Of a DNA stretch of 64,000 bases, positions 24,639-35,857 are shown piece after piece. This stretch comes from Brevibacterium sp. S22. Lineage in GTDB: Bacteria; Actinomycetota; Actinomycetes; Actinomycetales; Brevibacteriaceae. The position numbers were made by a program, and so were the translations under genes. The notes under the pieces are model-generated. The model did no database searches. It was not told the DNA's origin and was given only the letters and a program-made list of their open reading frames with translations. Position 1 is the first letter of the stretch. Each line of letters opens with the position of its first letter. The stretch lies in the NCBI RefSeq assembly GCF_004745485.1, contig NZ_RHFG01000002.1, positions 327,148 to 391,147 on the forward strand, given 5' to 3'.

Positions 24639-26006
24639 ATGACAGAGCAACTCGCAAACCCCGCCGAAGCCGGCACGACCGAGACCTTTGCCAGCCGCCA
24701 ACCTGTCGAGCTGAACACCAGCCTCGCCGAACTCGATCCCTCGATTGCCGGTTTCATCGACGCTGAACTGGCCCGGCAGCGCGAAGGGCTGGAGATGATC
24801 GCCTCGGAGAACCACACCGCCGCGGCAGTCATGGAAGCACAGGGATCGGTGCTGACGAACAAATACGCTGAAGGGTACCCGGGACGCCGCTACTACGGCG
24901 GCTGCGAACACGTCGATGAGATCGAACGCATCGCCATCGACCGCGTCAAGGCCCTCTTCGGCGCGGAGTATGCGAACGTCCAACCGCACTCCGGCGCCCA
25001 GGCCAACGCCTCGGTCATGCACGCCCTCATCCGTCCCGGCGACACCGTCCTCGGACTCAACCTCGCCCACGGGGGCCACCTCACCCACGGGATGAAGATC
25101 AACTTCTCCGGTCGCCTCTACAGCATCGTCCCTTACGGCCTCGATGCCGAGACCGGCCGCGTCGACATGGACGAGGTCGAACGTCTGGCCAAGGAGCACC
25201 AGCCGAAGCTCATCGTCGCCGGCTGGTCGGCGTACTCCCGGCAGCTCGACTTCGCTGAGTTCCGGCGCATCGCCGATGAGGTCGGCGCCTACCTCATGGT
25301 CGACATGGCCCACTTCGCCGGTCTCGTCGCCGCCGGCCTCCACCCCTCGCCCGTTCCGCACGCCCACGTCGTGTCCTCGACGACGCACAAGACGCTCGGC
25401 GGACCGCGCGGCGGCATCATCATCACCAACGATGCGGACATCGCGAAGAAGATCAACTCCGCCGTCTTCCCCGGGCAACAGGGCGGGCCGCTCGAACACG
25501 TCATCGCCGGAAAGGCCGTGGCCTTCGGCCTGGCCGCCACGGACACCTTCGTCGACAAGCAGAAGCGGACCCTGGCCGGTGCTGCGGAGCTTGCTCGCCG
25601 CCTGACCGAACCCGATGTCGCCGACCGCGGAATCTCCGTGCTCACCGGAGGCACCGATGTCCACCTCGTCCTCGTCGACCTGCGCAACTCCGTGCTCGAC
25701 GGCGCACAGGCCGAAGATCTGCTCGCCCAGATCGGGATCACCGTCAACCGAAACGCCGTACCCGACGACCCCCGACCACCGATGGTCACCTCCGGTCTGC
25801 GGATCGGCACCCCGGCCCTGGCCAGTCGCGGCTTCGGATCCGGAGCCTTCGCCGAGGGGGCCGACATCATCGCCGAGGTGCTCAAGGCCGGCACGAACGA
25901 GGACGGAGCGAGCCCCGAGACCATCGCCTCCTTAAGCGAACGCGTCACCCGGCTGGCGAACGACCACCCCCTGTACCCCACCCTCACCGAGATCGGAGCA
26001 CGCTGA
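24639..26006 (+). CDS. glyA: Serine hydroxymethyltransferase
   Basis: PLP enzyme interconverting glycine plus 5,10-methylene-THF with serine plus THF. The PLP lysine is in [16 protein letters not shown] (Lys about 251). [36 protein letters not shown] and [13 protein letters not shown] are further family motifs. 455 residues with a slightly extended N-terminus. AAGGAG precedes the ATG. First gene of the sarcosine operon, it can use both products of sarcosine oxidase. It is probably a catabolic paralogue of a housekeeping GlyA. Confidence 0.93.
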   Translation: MTEQLANPAEAGTTETFASRQPVELNTSLAELDPSIAGFIDAELARQREGLEMIASENHTAAAVMEAQGSVLTNKYAEGYPGRRYYGGCEHVDEIERIAIDRVKALFGAEYANVQPHSGAQANASVMHALIRPGDTVLGLNLAHGGHLTHGMKINFSGRLYSIVPYGLDAETGRVDMDEVERLAKEHQPKLIVAGWSAYSRQLDFAEFRRIADEVGAYLMVDMAHFAGLVAAGLHPSPVPHAHVVSSTTHKTLGGPRGGIIITNDADIAKKINSAVFPGQQGGPLEHVIAGKAVAFGLAATDTFVDKQKRTLAGAAELARRLTEPDVADRGISVLTGGTDVHLVLVDLRNSVLDGAQAEDLLAQIGITVNRNAVPDDPRPPMVTSGLRIGTPALASRGFGSGAFAEGADIIAEVLKAGTNEDGASPETIASLSERVTRLANDHPLYPTLTEIGAR

Positions 26007-27223
26007 TGGCAGACCAGCTTCCCGAACACCCCGACTTCCTGTGGCGCAACCCCGAGCCGAAGAAGTCCTACGAAGCCGTCATCATCGGCGGCGGCGGACA
26101 CGGCCTGGCCACCGCCTACTACCTGGCGAAGAACCACGGGATGACGAACATCGCCATCCTCGAGCGCGGGTGGCTGGCCGGGGGCAACATGGCCCGGAAC
26201 ACGACGATCATCCGCTCGAACTACCTCTGGGACGAATCCGCGGCGATCTACGAGAAGTCTCTCAAGCTCTGGGAGCAGCTTCCCGAGGAACTCGACTACG
26301 ACTTCCTCTTCTCCCAGCGCGGCGTGCTCAACCTCGCCCACACCCTCCAGGACGTTCGCGAATCCCAGCGCCGCGTCAACGCCAACAAGCTCAACGGCGT
26401 CGACGCCGAATGGCTCGACCCCAGCCAAGTCAAGGAAGTCTGCCCGATCATCAACATCGGCGACGACCTGCGCTACCCCGTGATGGGCGGGACCTACCAG
26501 CCGCGCGCCGGCATCGCCAAGCACGACCATGTGGCCTGGGCCTTCGCCCGCAAGGCCGATGAGATGGGTGTCGACATCATCCAGAACTGCGAGGTCACCG
26601 GCATCGAACGCATCGGCGACAAGGTCGTCGGCGTGCAGACGAACCGCGGACCGATCGCCACCGAGAAGGTCGCGCTGGCCGTGGCCGGCGACTCCTCGGT
26701 GCTCGCCGATATGGCCGGGATCCGCCTGCCGATCCAGACTCACCCGCTGCAGGCGCTGGTCTCCGAACTCTTCGAACCCGTGCACCCGACCGTGGTCATG
26801 TCCAACCACGTCCACGTCTACGTGTCCCAGGCGCACAAGGGCGAACTCGTCATGGGCGCCGGCGTCGACTCGTACAACGGCTACGGTCAACGAGGCGGCT
26901 TCCACGTCATCGAGGAGCAGCTGGCGGCCGCGGTCGAGCTCTTCCCGATCTTCGCCCGCGCCCATGTGCTGCGCACCTGGGGCGGCAACGTCGACGTCAC
27001 CCTCGACGCCTCACCGATCGTGTCGAAGACGGAAGTCCAGGGACTCTACGCCAACTGCGGCTGGGGCACCGGCGGCTTCAAGGGAACCCCTGCGGCGGGC
27101 TTCACCTACGCCCACACCATCGCCAACGACGAACCCCACCCGCTCAACGCCCCGTTCGCCCTCGACCGCTTCGAAACCGGCCACCTCATCGACGAACACG
27201 GCGCCGCCGCCGTGGCGCACTGA
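26006..27223 (+). CDS. soxB: Sarcosine oxidase, beta subunit
   Basis: Subunit holding FAD and covalently bound FMN in heterotetrameric sarcosine oxidase. The dinucleotide fold is [20 protein letters not shown], and [16 protein letters not shown] contains the histidine to which FMN is linked in the family. The end [19 protein letters not shown] is also diagnostic. 405 residues. ATG overlaps the glyA stop by one base. The tetramer oxidises sarcosine to glycine and, with THF bound, 5,10-methylene-THF, releasing hydrogen peroxide. Confidence 0.94.
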   Translation: MADQLPEHPDFLWRNPEPKKSYEAVIIGGGGHGLATAYYLAKNHGMTNIAILERGWLAGGNMARNTTIIRSNYLWDESAAIYEKSLKLWEQLPEELDYDFLFSQRGVLNLAHTLQDVRESQRRVNANKLNGVDAEWLDPSQVKEVCPIINIGDDLRYPVMGGTYQPRAGIAKHDHVAWAFARKADEMGVDIIQNCEVTGIERIGDKVVGVQTNRGPIATEKVALAVAGDSSVLADMAGIRLPIQTHPLQALVSELFEPVHPTVVMSNHVHVYVSQAHKGELVMGAGVDSYNGYGQRGGFHVIEEQLAAAVELFPIFARAHVLRTWGGNVDVTLDASPIVSKTEVQGLYANCGWGTGGFKGTPAAGFTYAHTIANDEPHPLNAPFALDRFETGHLIDEHGAAAVAH

Positions 27224-27255
27224 GCGAGTCGACGCACCGGACTGAAAGGACCGAC

Positions 27256-27546
27256 ATGCTGCTCATCCACTGCCCGAACTGCGGGCCGAGGGACGAAACC
27301 GAATTCCACTACGGCGGACAGGCGCACGTTCCCTACCCCGAGGACCCGTACGCCCTGACCGACAGGGAATGGGGCGAATACCTCTTCTACCGTGAGAACA
27401 ACCGCGGTGCCTTTGCCGAGATGTGGAGCCACAGTGCCGGCTGCCGGAAATGGTTCAACGCCGTCCGCGACACGGCCACCTACGACTTCACCGCGATCTA
27501 CCCGATGGGATCGCCCCGTCCCGACACTCAAGGAGAGGTTCGATGA
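27256..27546 (+). CDS. soxD: Sarcosine oxidase, delta subunit
   Basis: A small 96-residue zinc-binding subunit. Zinc ligands are visible as CPNCG near the N-terminus and [10 protein letters not shown] towards the end, with the family core [20 protein letters not shown]. The start lies 32 nt after soxB; the end overlaps soxA by four bases. Confidence 0.93.
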   Translation: MLLIHCPNCGPRDETEFHYGGQAHVPYPEDPYALTDREWGEYLFYRENNRGAFAEMWSHSAGCRKWFNAVRDTATYDFTAIYPMGSPRPDTQGEVR

Positions 27547-30452
27547 CGAACACCACCCGTCTGCCCGGTGCCACCGGCATCGACACCAGCCGTCCGATCG
27601 ACTTCACCGTCGACGGAGCGACCTACTCGGGCTTCGCCGGTGACACCATCGCCAGCGCGCTCATCGCCGCAGGCCGCATCGACTGCGGCAACTCCACCTA
27701 CCTCGGCCGGGCCCGCGGCGTCCTCGGCGCCGGCGTCGAGGAGTCCAACGCGCTCGTCCGCGTGCACTCCCGGTTCCCCGGTGATGTCTCCGAGTCGATG
27801 CTGCCCGCCACCCGCGTGGCCATCGTCGAGGGACTCGAAGCCGACTACCTCGCCGGGCTCGGCATCCTCGACCCCGGCCAGGACGAACTGACCTATGAGC
27901 ACAAGCACGTGCACACCGACGTCCTCATCGTCGGCGCCGGCCCTGCCGGACTCGCTGCCGCCCGCGAAGCCGGCAAGTCCGGTGCCCGCACGCTGCTGCT
28001 CGATGACCAGTCCGTGCCCGGCGGCTCCCTGCTCTCGGCAGGACCGGCCACCGCCGAGACCATCGACGGCCAGGACGCCACAGACTGGGTCGAATCCACC
28101 GTCGCCGGATTCGCCGAGCACGAAGAGCTCAGCTACGTCCCGAACACCACGGTCTTCGGCAGCTACGACTCGAACTACTTCGTCGCCCTCGAAGACCGCA
28201 CCGAAGCCGTCGCCGCCGCCGGCGGCCGCGGAGTGCGCCAGAAGGTCTGGCACATCCGCGCCGGCCAGGTCGTGCTTGCCACCGGCACCCACGACCGTCC
28301 GATCGTCTTCGCCGACAACGACCGCCCGGGCATCATGCTCGCCTCGGCCGTGCGCACCTACCTCGGCCGCTATGGCGTGGCCGCAGGACAGACTGTTGCC
28401 GTGGCGACCACGAACGACTCCGCCTACGACCTCGTGGCCGACCTCCACGCGGCAGGCATCACCGTTCCCGCGGTCATCGACTCCCGCCCGACCGCCTCGG
28501 CAGTGGCCGAATCCGTCACCGCGGCCACAGGCACCCGCCTCATCCTCGGCTCCGCCGTCACCGGCACCGCCGGTGAGGGGCCGACGGGTCGCATCAGCGC
28601 GATCACCGTCGCCTCCCTCGACGACGACGGCGTCGCTGCTGCTGAGAGCGAAGAGATCGCCGTCGACCTGCTCGCGGTGAGCGGCGGACACTCGCCGGTC
28701 ATCCACCTGCACGGCCAGCGCAGGGGAAAGATCCACTGGAACACCGACATCGCGGCCTTCGTGCCCACGACCCCCGTCCGCGACCAGTTCACCGTCGGAG
28801 CCGTGACCGGGGACTATTCCCTCGAATCGGCACTGCGTCAGGGCGCCGAGGCAGGCAACCAGGCTGCGAACCGCACCGGCTTCCCGGCCGCGCTCAGCGT
28901 CCCTGCGGCCTCCGCGATGGCCTATGCTCCGGCCCGCCCGCTGTGGCTGGTCACCTCGGCGAATGACGATCACACGAACCTGACCACGCACTTCATCGAC
29001 TTCCAGCGTGACCAGACCGTCGCCGACGTGCAGCGGGCCATGGGCGCGGGCATGCGCTCGGTCGAGCACATCAAGCGCTACACCTCGATCTCGACGGCGA
29101 ACGATCAGGGCAAGACCTCAGCGGTCAACGCCATCGGCGCGATCGCCTCGGTGCTGGGGAAGGCCGACGACCTCGGACAGGTCGGACACACGACCTTCCG
29201 CGCACCGTTCGCCCCGGTCCCGTTCGCGGCACTGGCCGGACGGCGCAAGGGCGAACTCTTCGACCCGGCCCGAGTCACCTCGATCCACCCCTGGCACGTC
29301 GCCCACGGCGCCGAATTCGAAGACGTCGGCCAGTGGAAGCGGCCCTGGTACTACCCGAAGCCGGGTGAGGACATGGACGCGGCGGTGCTGCGCGAAGGCA
29401 AGGCCGTGCGCGAATCCGTCGGCTTCCAGGACGCCTCGACGCTCGGCAAGATCGAGATCCGCGGAAAGGATGCGGGCGAGTTCCTCGGCCAGATCTACAC
29501 GAACGGCTTCAAGAAGCTCAAGGTGGGCAAGGGCCGCTACGGGCTGATGTGCAAACCCGACGGCATGATCTTCGACGACGGCGTGACCCTGCGCGTGGCC
29601 GAGGACCGCTACTACATGACGACGACCACCGGCGGAGCGGCGACCGTCCTCGAATGGCTCGAGGAATGGCACCAGACCGAATGGCCCGAACTCGACGTCG
29701 TCTTCACCTCGGTGACCGAACAGTGGTCGACCGTCGCCGTGGCCGGACCCCGGTCACGCGACGTCATCGCGAAACTCGCCCCGAACCTCGACGTGTCGAA
29801 CGAGGCCTTCGAGTTCATGGGCTTCCGCGAGACGACATTGGCGAACGGCATCCCCGCACGGATCTGCCGGATCTCGTTCTCCGGCGAACTCGCCTTCGAG
29901 ATCAACGTCGACACGTTCTACGGTCTGACCGTCTGGGAGGCCGTCGCCGAGGCGGGTGCCGAGTTCGACATCACCCCGTACGGGACCGAAGTCATGCACG
30001 TGCTGCGTGCCGAGAAGGGCTTCATCATCGTCGGCCAGGACACCGACGGCACCGTGACCCCACAGGATGCGGGCATGGAGTGGATCGTCTCGAAGCTCAA
30101 GGACTTCATCGGCAAACGCTCCTACACCCGGGCCGACAACGTCAAGGAGGACCGCAAGCACCTCGTGGGCGTGCTCCCGGTCGACGGGACGACACGTCTG
30201 GCCGAAGGCGCCCAGCTCATCACCTCGGGCACCCCGGTCACCCCGGAGGAGGGACCGGTGCCGATGATCGGCCATGTCACCTCGTCCTACATCTCGCCGT
30301 CGCTCGACCGGCCCATCGGGCTCGCCCTCGTCGAGAACGGCCGCAACAGAGAAGGTGAGGTCGTCCAATCCCCGCTGGGGGACACCCTGGTCGACGTCGA
30401 GATCACCTCGCCCGTCTTCTACGATCCGGAAGGGAACCGCCGCGATGGCTGA
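27543..30452 (+). CDS. soxA: Sarcosine oxidase, alpha subunit
   Basis: The 969-residue subunit carries an N-terminal ubiquitin-like/ferredoxin-like segment ([20 protein letters not shown]), a NAD-binding Rossmann domain ([19 protein letters not shown]) and a C-terminal GcvT-like folate domain. [40 protein letters not shown] and [20 protein letters not shown] are family landmarks. The ATG overlaps the soxD stop (ATGA), so I reject earlier in-frame starts. Methylene groups from sarcosine are captured by THF on the C-terminal half. Confidence 0.94.
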   Translation: MTNTTRLPGATGIDTSRPIDFTVDGATYSGFAGDTIASALIAAGRIDCGNSTYLGRARGVLGAGVEESNALVRVHSRFPGDVSESMLPATRVAIVEGLEADYLAGLGILDPGQDELTYEHKHVHTDVLIVGAGPAGLAAAREAGKSGARTLLLDDQSVPGGSLLSAGPATAETIDGQDATDWVESTVAGFAEHEELSYVPNTTVFGSYDSNYFVALEDRTEAVAAAGGRGVRQKVWHIRAGQVVLATGTHDRPIVFADNDRPGIMLASAVRTYLGRYGVAAGQTVAVATTNDSAYDLVADLHAAGITVPAVIDSRPTASAVAESVTAATGTRLILGSAVTGTAGEGPTGRISAITVASLDDDGVAAAESEEIAVDLLAVSGGHSPVIHLHGQRRGKIHWNTDIAAFVPTTPVRDQFTVGAVTGDYSLESALRQGAEAGNQAANRTGFPAALSVPAASAMAYAPARPLWLVTSANDDHTNLTTHFIDFQRDQTVADVQRAMGAGMRSVEHIKRYTSISTANDQGKTSAVNAIGAIASVLGKADDLGQVGHTTFRAPFAPVPFAALAGRRKGELFDPARVTSIHPWHVAHGAEFEDVGQWKRPWYYPKPGEDMDAAVLREGKAVRESVGFQDASTLGKIEIRGKDAGEFLGQIYTNGFKKLKVGKGRYGLMCKPDGMIFDDGVTLRVAEDRYYMTTTTGGAATVLEWLEEWHQTEWPELDVVFTSVTEQWSTVAVAGPRSRDVIAKLAPNLDVSNEAFEFMGFRETTLANGIPARICRISFSGELAFEINVDTFYGLTVWEAVAEAGAEFDITPYGTEVMHVLRAEKGFIIVGQDTDGTVTPQDAGMEWIVSKLKDFIGKRSYTRADNVKEDRKHLVGVLPVDGTTRLAEGAQLITSGTPVTPEEGPVPMIGHVTSSYISPSLDRPIGLALVENGRNREGEVVQSPLGDTLVDVEITSPVFYDPEGNRRDG

Positions 30453-31128
30453 CACCACCTATTCCACTGACACCCTCGTCACCCCCGAATCCCTCGATGA
30501 CCTCCGGGTCTCCCCGGCAGCGCATCTGTCCGAGGCGATGGTCGATGCGAGTGCCGCCGGGGGTCGCCGGGTCGCCCTGCGCGAGCTGCCGTTCTCCGTC
30601 CAACTCGGTCTGCGGGCGCATCCAGATTCGGCATCCGGGCGTGCTCTCGAAGACGCCTTCGGCCTGCCGCTGCCGGGTCGGGTCGGTGAGGTCACCGGAG
30701 ACAGCGCAGGACTGCACATCCTGTGGCTGAGCCCCGACGAGTTCCTCGCCGTCGACGTCTCCCGGCAGCAGCAGCCGGGCGAGACGCTCGTCGCCGAGGC
30801 GGGACTCGAAGGACTGCCCGGACAGGCCGTCGACCTCTCCGCCAACCGCACGATTCTCCAGCTGTCGGGCTCGAAGGCCCGGGAGGTGCTCGAGAAGAGC
30901 TGCCGTGCCGACCTCCATCCGCGCGCCTTCGGTGTGGGAACGGCGATCGTCACGGCGCTGGGACCCGTCCCGGTCATCCTCCACCACTCCTCGGTGCTCG
31001 AATACCGTGTCTACCCGCGGGCGAGCTTCGCGGACTTCGCCGTCCGCTGGATGCTCGACGGAATGGCCGAGTTCCTCGTCGGTGAGGTCGATGCAGCGGG
31101 TGCCGGCGCCGCGGAGGGGAGCGGCTGA
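30445..31128 (+). CDS. soxG: Sarcosine oxidase, gamma subunit
   Basis: A 227-residue subunit with the GcvT-like small-subunit fold: [43 protein letters not shown] and [23 protein letters not shown] at 30445 overlaps the soxA stop by eight bases and gives the usual length. Its stop overlaps the sdaA start by one base. Confidence 0.9.
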   Translation: MADTTYSTDTLVTPESLDDLRVSPAAHLSEAMVDASAAGGRRVALRELPFSVQLGLRAHPDSASGRALEDAFGLPLPGRVGEVTGDSAGLHILWLSPDEFLAVDVSRQQQPGETLVAEAGLEGLPGQAVDLSANRTILQLSGSKAREVLEKSCRADLHPRAFGVGTAIVTALGPVPVILHHSSVLEYRVYPRASFADFAVRWMLDGMAEFLVGEVDAAGAGAAEGSG

Positions 31129-32555
31129 TGGCACTCGGGGTCCTCGATCTCTTCTCGATCGGCATCGGCCCCTCCTCCTCCCATACGGTGGGGCCGATGC
31201 GGGCGGCACTGCGGTTCGTCGATGAACTCGAAGAGCAGGGTCTCCTGCACCGGGTCCGCCGGGTCCGCGTCGGACTCTACGGTTCGCTGGCCGCGACCGG
31301 CATCGGGCACGGTTCGGATTCGGCGGTGCTCGTCGGGTTGAGCGGTTTCGATCCAGAGACGCTCGACCCCGACCAGGTGGGCCCGCTGGTCGAGGAGGTC
31401 AAGAGCCGACGCAAGCTCCACCTCGGCGGGCGCCTGGTCATCGAATTCGAACCCGAGACCGACTTGGTCCTCCACTTGAGGAAGAACCTGCCCGGCCATC
31501 CCAACGGGATGCTCATCCGCGCCGAGGCGGGCGACGAGGTCATCGAGCGCGAATACTACTCAGTCGGCGGGGGTTTCGTCGTCACCGCCGAGGAGCTCGC
31601 GGCCGACAAGGACGCCGCCGAGACGATCGAGGCCTCCGAACAGGCAGTGCAGCAGGACACCGCCGCGGGGGAGAAGCAGCAGACGATCGAGTTCGCCACG
31701 GCCGATGAGCTCCTCGCCCGCTGCCGGGAGCACGGACTGAGCATCGCCGAGCTCATGGCCGTCAACGAACGTGTGACTCGCACGGATGAGCAGCTGCGGG
31801 AGAAGCTGTTGGCGATCTGGGCGGTGATGCGCGAATGCGTGCACAACGGGTGCACGCGGGAGGAGACGACTCTGCCCGGCGGGCTCAAGGTGCGCAGGCG
31901 GGCCCCGGAGCTGGCTGCGAAGCTCGAAGACGCCGAGTACAAGGCCTCCGGTTCGCTCGACGCCCTCGAATGGGTCAACCTCTACGCCTTGGCCGTCAAC
32001 GAGGAGAACGCCTCGGGTGGGCGGATCGTCACGGCCCCGACGAACGGGGCCGCGGGGATCATCCCCGCGGTGCTCCATTACATGGATCGCTTCGTCACCG
32101 ATGCGGACATGTCCGATGACGCCGTCGTGAAGTTCCTGCTCACCGCCGGGGCGATCGGGATCCTGTTCAAACGCAATGCCTCGATCTCTGGCGCCGAGGT
32201 GGGCTGCCAGGGAGAGGTCGGATCGGCCTGTGCGATGGCTGCCGCGGGACTGTGTGCCGTCCTCGGCGGAACACCTGAGCAGGTCGAGAACGCCGCCGAG
32301 ATCGGTCTCGAGCACAACCTCGGGCTGACCTGTGACCCGGTCGGCGGACTCGTCCAGGTTCCGTGCATCGAACGCAACGCGATCGCCTCGGTGAAGGCGA
32401 TCAACGCCGCCCGCCTGGCGATGCACGGCGACGGCACTCACCGGGTCAGTCTCGATCAGGCGATCGAGACGATGCGGCAGACTGGTGCCGATATGAAATC
32501 GAAGTACAAGGAGACCTCGCGGGGCGGTCTGGCCGTCAACGTCGTCGAATGCTGA
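31128..32555 (+). CDS. sdaA: L-serine dehydratase, single-chain iron-sulfur type
   Basis: Deaminates L-serine to pyruvate and ammonia using a 4Fe-4S cluster. The beta domain begins [20 protein letters not shown]. The alpha domain has [17 protein letters not shown] and [17 protein letters not shown], which supply cluster cysteines. 475 residues. Directly coupled to soxG, it completes a route sarcosine to glycine to serine to pyruvate. Confidence 0.93.
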   Translation: MALGVLDLFSIGIGPSSSHTVGPMRAALRFVDELEEQGLLHRVRRVRVGLYGSLAATGIGHGSDSAVLVGLSGFDPETLDPDQVGPLVEEVKSRRKLHLGGRLVIEFEPETDLVLHLRKNLPGHPNGMLIRAEAGDEVIEREYYSVGGGFVVTAEELAADKDAAETIEASEQAVQQDTAAGEKQQTIEFATADELLARCREHGLSIAELMAVNERVTRTDEQLREKLLAIWAVMRECVHNGCTREETTLPGGLKVRRRAPELAAKLEDAEYKASGSLDALEWVNLYALAVNEENASGGRIVTAPTNGAAGIIPAVLHYMDRFVTDADMSDDAVVKFLLTAGAIGILFKRNASISGAEVGCQGEVGSACAMAAAGLCAVLGGTPEQVENAAEIGLEHNLGLTCDPVGGLVQVPCIERNAIASVKAINAARLAMHGDGTHRVSLDQAIETMRQTGADMKSKYKETSRGGLAVNVVEC

Positions 32556-32613
32556 CCGCCCTCGGGTCTCTGTGCACCACCCCTCTCACTTTCACACCAC
32601 TGAACAGGAAGAC

Positions 32614-33474
32614 ATGGACATGCAGGATTTCATCTTCACCCTCGAATGCGACGAGCGCCCGGGCATCCTCCACTCGGTGACCGGGGCGCTGCTCACCCAC
32701 GGCGGTGACATCAAGGAACTCAAGCAGTTCGATGATCAGCATGCGCAGCGGCTGTTCCTGCGCATCGACTTCAGCGTCTCCGCGGAGCCGGGCAACGGCA
32801 TCGAAGCGCTGCGGGCGGACTTCGAATCGATCGGGCAGGAGTTCGACGCGACCTGGCAGCTGTGGCCGCAGGGTGAGAAGCGTCGGGTGCTCATCATGGT
32901 CTCGAAGTTCGAGCACTGCCTCAATGACCTGCTCTTCCGCGCCCAGATCGGCGAACTGCCGATCGAGATCGCGGCGGTGGTGTCGAATCATCCAGATCAC
33001 CGTGAGCTCGTCGAATGGCACCGCGTCCCGTTCTTCCGGATCCCGGTGACGAAGGATACGAAGCCCGAGGCGGAGGCGAAGCTGCTTGAGCTCGTCGATC
33101 GTTTCGAGGTCGATCTCGTCGTGCTGGCCCGCTATATGCAGGTTCTCTCCGATGACCTGGCGCGCGAGCTCACCGGTCGGGCCATCAACATCCACCACTC
33201 GTTCCTGCCCTCGTTCAAGGGCGCCAAGCCCTACCACCAGGCGTGGGAGCGGGGAGTGAAGACCGTGGGTGCGACCGCGCACTTCGTCAACAGCGAACTC
33301 GACGAGGGCCCGATCATCGCCCAGCAGCTCGTCGAGGTCGACCATTCGTTCGCGCCCGAGGACCTCGTGGCAGCCGGTCGCGATGCCGAGTGCAAGGCGT
33401 TGTCGAACGCTGTGAAGTGGCACTGCGAAGGCCGCGTGTTCCTCTCAGGCAGAAGGACCGTCGTCCTGCGGTGA
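32614..33474 (+). CDS. purU: Formyltetrahydrofolate deformylase
   Basis: Hydrolyses 10-formyl-THF to formate and THF, so it can regenerate THF when sarcosine oxidation loads the pool with one-carbon units. An N-terminal ACT domain (FIFTLECDERPGILHSVTG) precedes a formyltransferase-like domain with INIHHSFLPSFKGA and GATAHFV. ATG 32614 has AGGAA close upstream; ATG 32620 is equally spaced to a ribosome and cannot be excluded. Last gene of the operon, 58 nt after sdaA. Confidence 0.92.
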   Translation: MDMQDFIFTLECDERPGILHSVTGALLTHGGDIKELKQFDDQHAQRLFLRIDFSVSAEPGNGIEALRADFESIGQEFDATWQLWPQGEKRRVLIMVSKFEHCLNDLLFRAQIGELPIEIAAVVSNHPDHRELVEWHRVPFFRIPVTKDTKPEAEAKLLELVDRFEVDLVVLARYMQVLSDDLARELTGRAINIHHSFLPSFKGAKPYHQAWERGVKTVGATAHFVNSELDEGPIIAQQLVEVDHSFAPEDLVAAGRDAECKALSNAVKWHCEGRVFLSGRRTVVLR

Positions 33475-33522
33475 GGCGGCGTGGGATGCGTTCGTTCTGC
33501 CGGCACCGGGGTGCGCCGCCTC
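33473..33522 (+). terminator. Hairpin after purU
   Basis: GAGGCGGCG (33473-33481) pairs perfectly with CGCCGCCTC (33514-33522), which holds a copy of the recurrent 10-mer. It starts at the purU stop codon and ends just before the next gene's -10 box. No U-tract. Confidence 0.5.
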
Positions 33523-33543
33523 GGCGAGGTTAGACTGACGAGC

Positions 33544-34218
33544 ATGACTGAGTCCGCAGGTGAACCCGGTGTGCGCATCGGTGATCAGGTGTTCGAGGCG
33601 ATGCAGGCGAAGATCCTCAGCGGTGAGTATCCCAGCGGTCATCGCCTGCGCATCCGCCAGCTCGCCGCCGAGCTCGGCACGTCCGTGATGCCGGTGCGCG
33701 AGTCGATCGCCCGGCTCGAGGAGGTCGGGCTCGTCGAGACCAGCCCGCACCGCGGCGGGATCGTCAAGGCCTTCACCGCCGAGGAGCTTCTGCAGATCTA
33801 CGCCGTGCGCCTGCTGCTCGAGGTCGAGGCGACGGTGAATGGCGTCGAGGCATTGGACGAGGTGGGACGGGCGCGACTCGACGAGGAGTTCACAGCGATG
33901 GAGTCCGCGCTCGCGGCCGGGGACGCCGCGGCGTACCTCGACCATGACGAAGAGCTTCTGTCCGTCATCTACTCCGCCGTCGGCAATCCCGTTCTCGTCG
34001 ACACCATCCGGATGCTGTGGCTGCGGTGCCGAGCCTATAAGCTCGTCGGCGCTCGCCGGGCGCTCGAATCCGGCGACCTTCAGTCGCTGCTCGAGCATCA
34101 GCGCCGCCTGATGGACGCCGTCGATGCCGGTGACGCCGAGGCGGCCCGTGTGGCTGCTGAGAATTCGCTGTCCGATGCGATCGTGCGCATCCGCAGCGTG
34201 CTCGACAAGCAGAACTGA
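33544..34218 (+). CDS. GntR family regulator, FCD subfamily
   Basis: Winged-helix domain RIRQLAAELGTSVMPVRESI is followed by an FCD helical domain (IYAVRLLLEVEATVNGVEAL, DHDEELLSVIYSAVGNPVL, LLEHQRRLMDAVDAGDAE). 224 residues. A -10-like TAGACT (33531-33536) lies seven bases before the ATG, so the message is probably leaderless. It follows the sarcosine operon, but its ligand is unknown. Confidence 0.85.
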   Translation: MTESAGEPGVRIGDQVFEAMQAKILSGEYPSGHRLRIRQLAAELGTSVMPVRESIARLEEVGLVETSPHRGGIVKAFTAEELLQIYAVRLLLEVEATVNGVEALDEVGRARLDEEFTAMESALAAGDAAAYLDHDEELLSVIYSAVGNPVLVDTIRMLWLRCRAYKLVGARRALESGDLQSLLEHQRRLMDAVDAGDAEAARVAAENSLSDAIVRIRSVLDKQN

Positions 34219-34318
34219 GTCGCCGCCCGCGGCAGGGCTGAAGCCGGCGGGCTTGCTGGAAGTCCTTGACGGCGAACCGTGCTTGAACTGAGGAAGCGGC
34301 GTTCCGAAAGGACCGGGC

Positions 34319-35134
34319 TCAGTCTGCGTGCACCGGAAGCACCACCTCGCAGTCGGGGACCTGTCCGGCGGTGAACGGAGCGTAGAACTCCCGCGGCGGA
34401 CCCGACCGGGTGAGTCCGAGCTGCTTCGCTCGAGTCGCAACGGCGTCGAACGCTCCGAGGATCCGAGGGAACTGCACGTCTGCGCGGCGCACGGGAGTGA
34501 ACAGCTGGGTCTGGGCGGATTCGACGCGATGTGCCCGTTCCGAGTGACGAATGGGCACGCAGATCTCGATAGGGCCGTCCGACTCCCAACCGACTTGGCC
34601 GTGGTAGATGACGAAGAGGGGGCCGGCGATTCCGCCGCGATCACTCGCAAGCGCGATGAGTCGGTCGGCACATGTATGAATGACCTCCGGGAGCTCCTTG
34701 GCTGAGGTGTGGCGAGTCGAGGTCAGTACCGGCAGCCTCGGTGACCTGCGGCTCTTCACGTCGTACCCCGGAACCGGTGGCTGCTCATCACCGTCGAGAG
34801 ACCCGCGGTCGACGGCGTGTTCGAGGAATCGTGCCAGTGTCTGTCGTCTGTCGTGCTCGACTGATGCCGCCTCGCGATGACGCGCGATCATCTCCGCCCG
34901 GTCGTGGGCAGGCAAGGTGAGCAGGTCGCCGATCTCAACCAGCGACATATCGATGCGCCGGAGCATCGAGATCAGCCGGGCAGTATTGACCTGATCCCTG
35001 CTGTACCTGCGGTACCCGGTGACCGGGTCCACGGAGTTCGGCGACAGCAGTCCGTTGCTGTCATAGATCCGCAGAGCCTTCGGCGAGAGCCAGGTGGCGG
35101 TGGAGAATTCGCCGATCGACAGGTGACCGGTCAT
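34319..35134 (-). CDS. MerR family regulator with GyrI-like effector domain
   Basis: The N-terminal MerR winged helix LSIGEFSTATWLSPKALRIY is followed by a coiled linker and a GyrI/AraC-effector-type domain (FVIYHGQVGWESDGPIEICV, GPPREFYAPF) that binds drugs or cations in related BmrR-like proteins. ATG 35134 has AGGAGG six bases upstream; 271 residues. It follows the GyrI-like gene on the same strand, and the pair share a MerR-type promoter. Confidence 0.85.
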   Translation of the reverse strand: MTGHLSIGEFSTATWLSPKALRIYDSNGLLSPNSVDPVTGYRRYSRDQVNTARLISMLRRIDMSLVEIGDLLTLPAHDRAEMIARHREAASVEHDRRQTLARFLEHAVDRGSLDGDEQPPVPGYDVKSRRSPRLPVLTSTRHTSAKELPEVIHTCADRLIALASDRGGIAGPLFVIYHGQVGWESDGPIEICVPIRHSERAHRVESAQTQLFTPVRRADVQFPRILGAFDAVATRAKQLGLTRSGPPREFYAPFTAGQVPDCEVVLPVHAD

Positions 35135-35223
35135 CCGTGCCTCCTGCTCAGCTCGACGGTGCGCTCCCTCATCTTGGCGAGTATAGGCCAGCGGTCGTCG
35201 GAGTTTGCCGAGCGTTTCCCCTC

Positions 35224-35727
35224 TCATACCGTCATGAACAGCAGCTCGGTCACCCATTTCGATGGATCGGGCTCCTCACTCGGGTCTGTGAGGAAGTGCT
35301 CGGCGTGGCCGGTCCACGGCATACCGTCTGCGTCAACCGGGGTGCTCAGATCTCGTCCTTCGGCCTCGGCCCACACTCGGATCTTCTCCTGGGCGGCGGG
35401 GATTCCGTCTGGTGAACCGACATGGCGGCCGACGACGTAGACCCCGGCGGGCAGGTAGCCCAACTGCAGTCCGGTGGAGGGGGTGACCGCCTCGGCGAGG
35501 GGAACGCCGACGGTGAGATCGACGGGGTCGCTCGGGTCCCCGACGAATCGATAGACGTAGAGTGGCCCGCCCGCGGGGGCGGTCTCATGCTCCGCGAGCC
35601 ACTGATAGATCCGGGGGATCGTGTCGTTGGGGCCATCTGGAGCGCCGAATTCAGTGAATCGAGCGGTGAACGGGATCCCGATATAGGGGATCTCTGGGCG
35701 CTGCTGCACGGAGATGTCGAGTGTCAT
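35224..35727 (-). CDS. Stand-alone GyrI-like (AraC effector-type) small-molecule-binding protein
   Basis: The 167-residue protein has no DNA-binding domain and consists of a SOUL/GyrI-like fold: RPEIPYIGIPFTARFTEFG, YVYRFVGDPSDPVDLTVGVP and LPAGVYVVGRHVGSPDGIPA. Such proteins sequester or hydrolyse hydrophobic compounds. AAGGAG lies before the ATG. First gene of a two-gene unit with the MerR regulator. Confidence 0.78.
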   Translation of the reverse strand: MTLDISVQQRPEIPYIGIPFTARFTEFGAPDGPNDTIPRIYQWLAEHETAPAGGPLYVYRFVGDPSDPVDLTVGVPLAEAVTPSTGLQLGYLPAGVYVVGRHVGSPDGIPAAQEKIRVWAEAEGRDLSTPVDADGMPWTGHAEHFLTDPSEEPDPSKWVTELLFMTV

Positions 35728-35786
35728 GGTGATGCTCCTTCGGGTGGTCGTCCTGTTGATCACGAGTCGCGGACCCGCTGGTTTCC

Positions 35787-35817
35787 ACTGAAGGGCCTGC
35801 CCCTGGGGCAAGGTCAA
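35787..35817 (-). promoter_or_regulatory. MerR-type promoter with a 19-bp spacer dyad
   Basis: On the minus strand, -35 TTGACC (35817-35812) is separated by 19 bp from a weak -10 TTCAGT (35792-35787). The spacer holds the dyad TTGCCCC-A-GGGGCAGG. A long spacer with a central dyad is what MerR activators untwist. The downstream MerR gene is the likely regulator. Confidence 0.6.
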
Positions 35818-35857
35818 GGAAACGGTCGAAATCGACGCCGAGAAGCTCTTGCCGACT

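Noticed and set aside
25289..26965. Long minus-strand open frame opposite glyA/soxB
   Set aside because: It is the antisense shadow of two well-supported genes in high-GC DNA, has no family motif and no ribosome site. Similar shadows at 27528-29069, 19792-21558 and 45267-46874 were rejected for the same reason.
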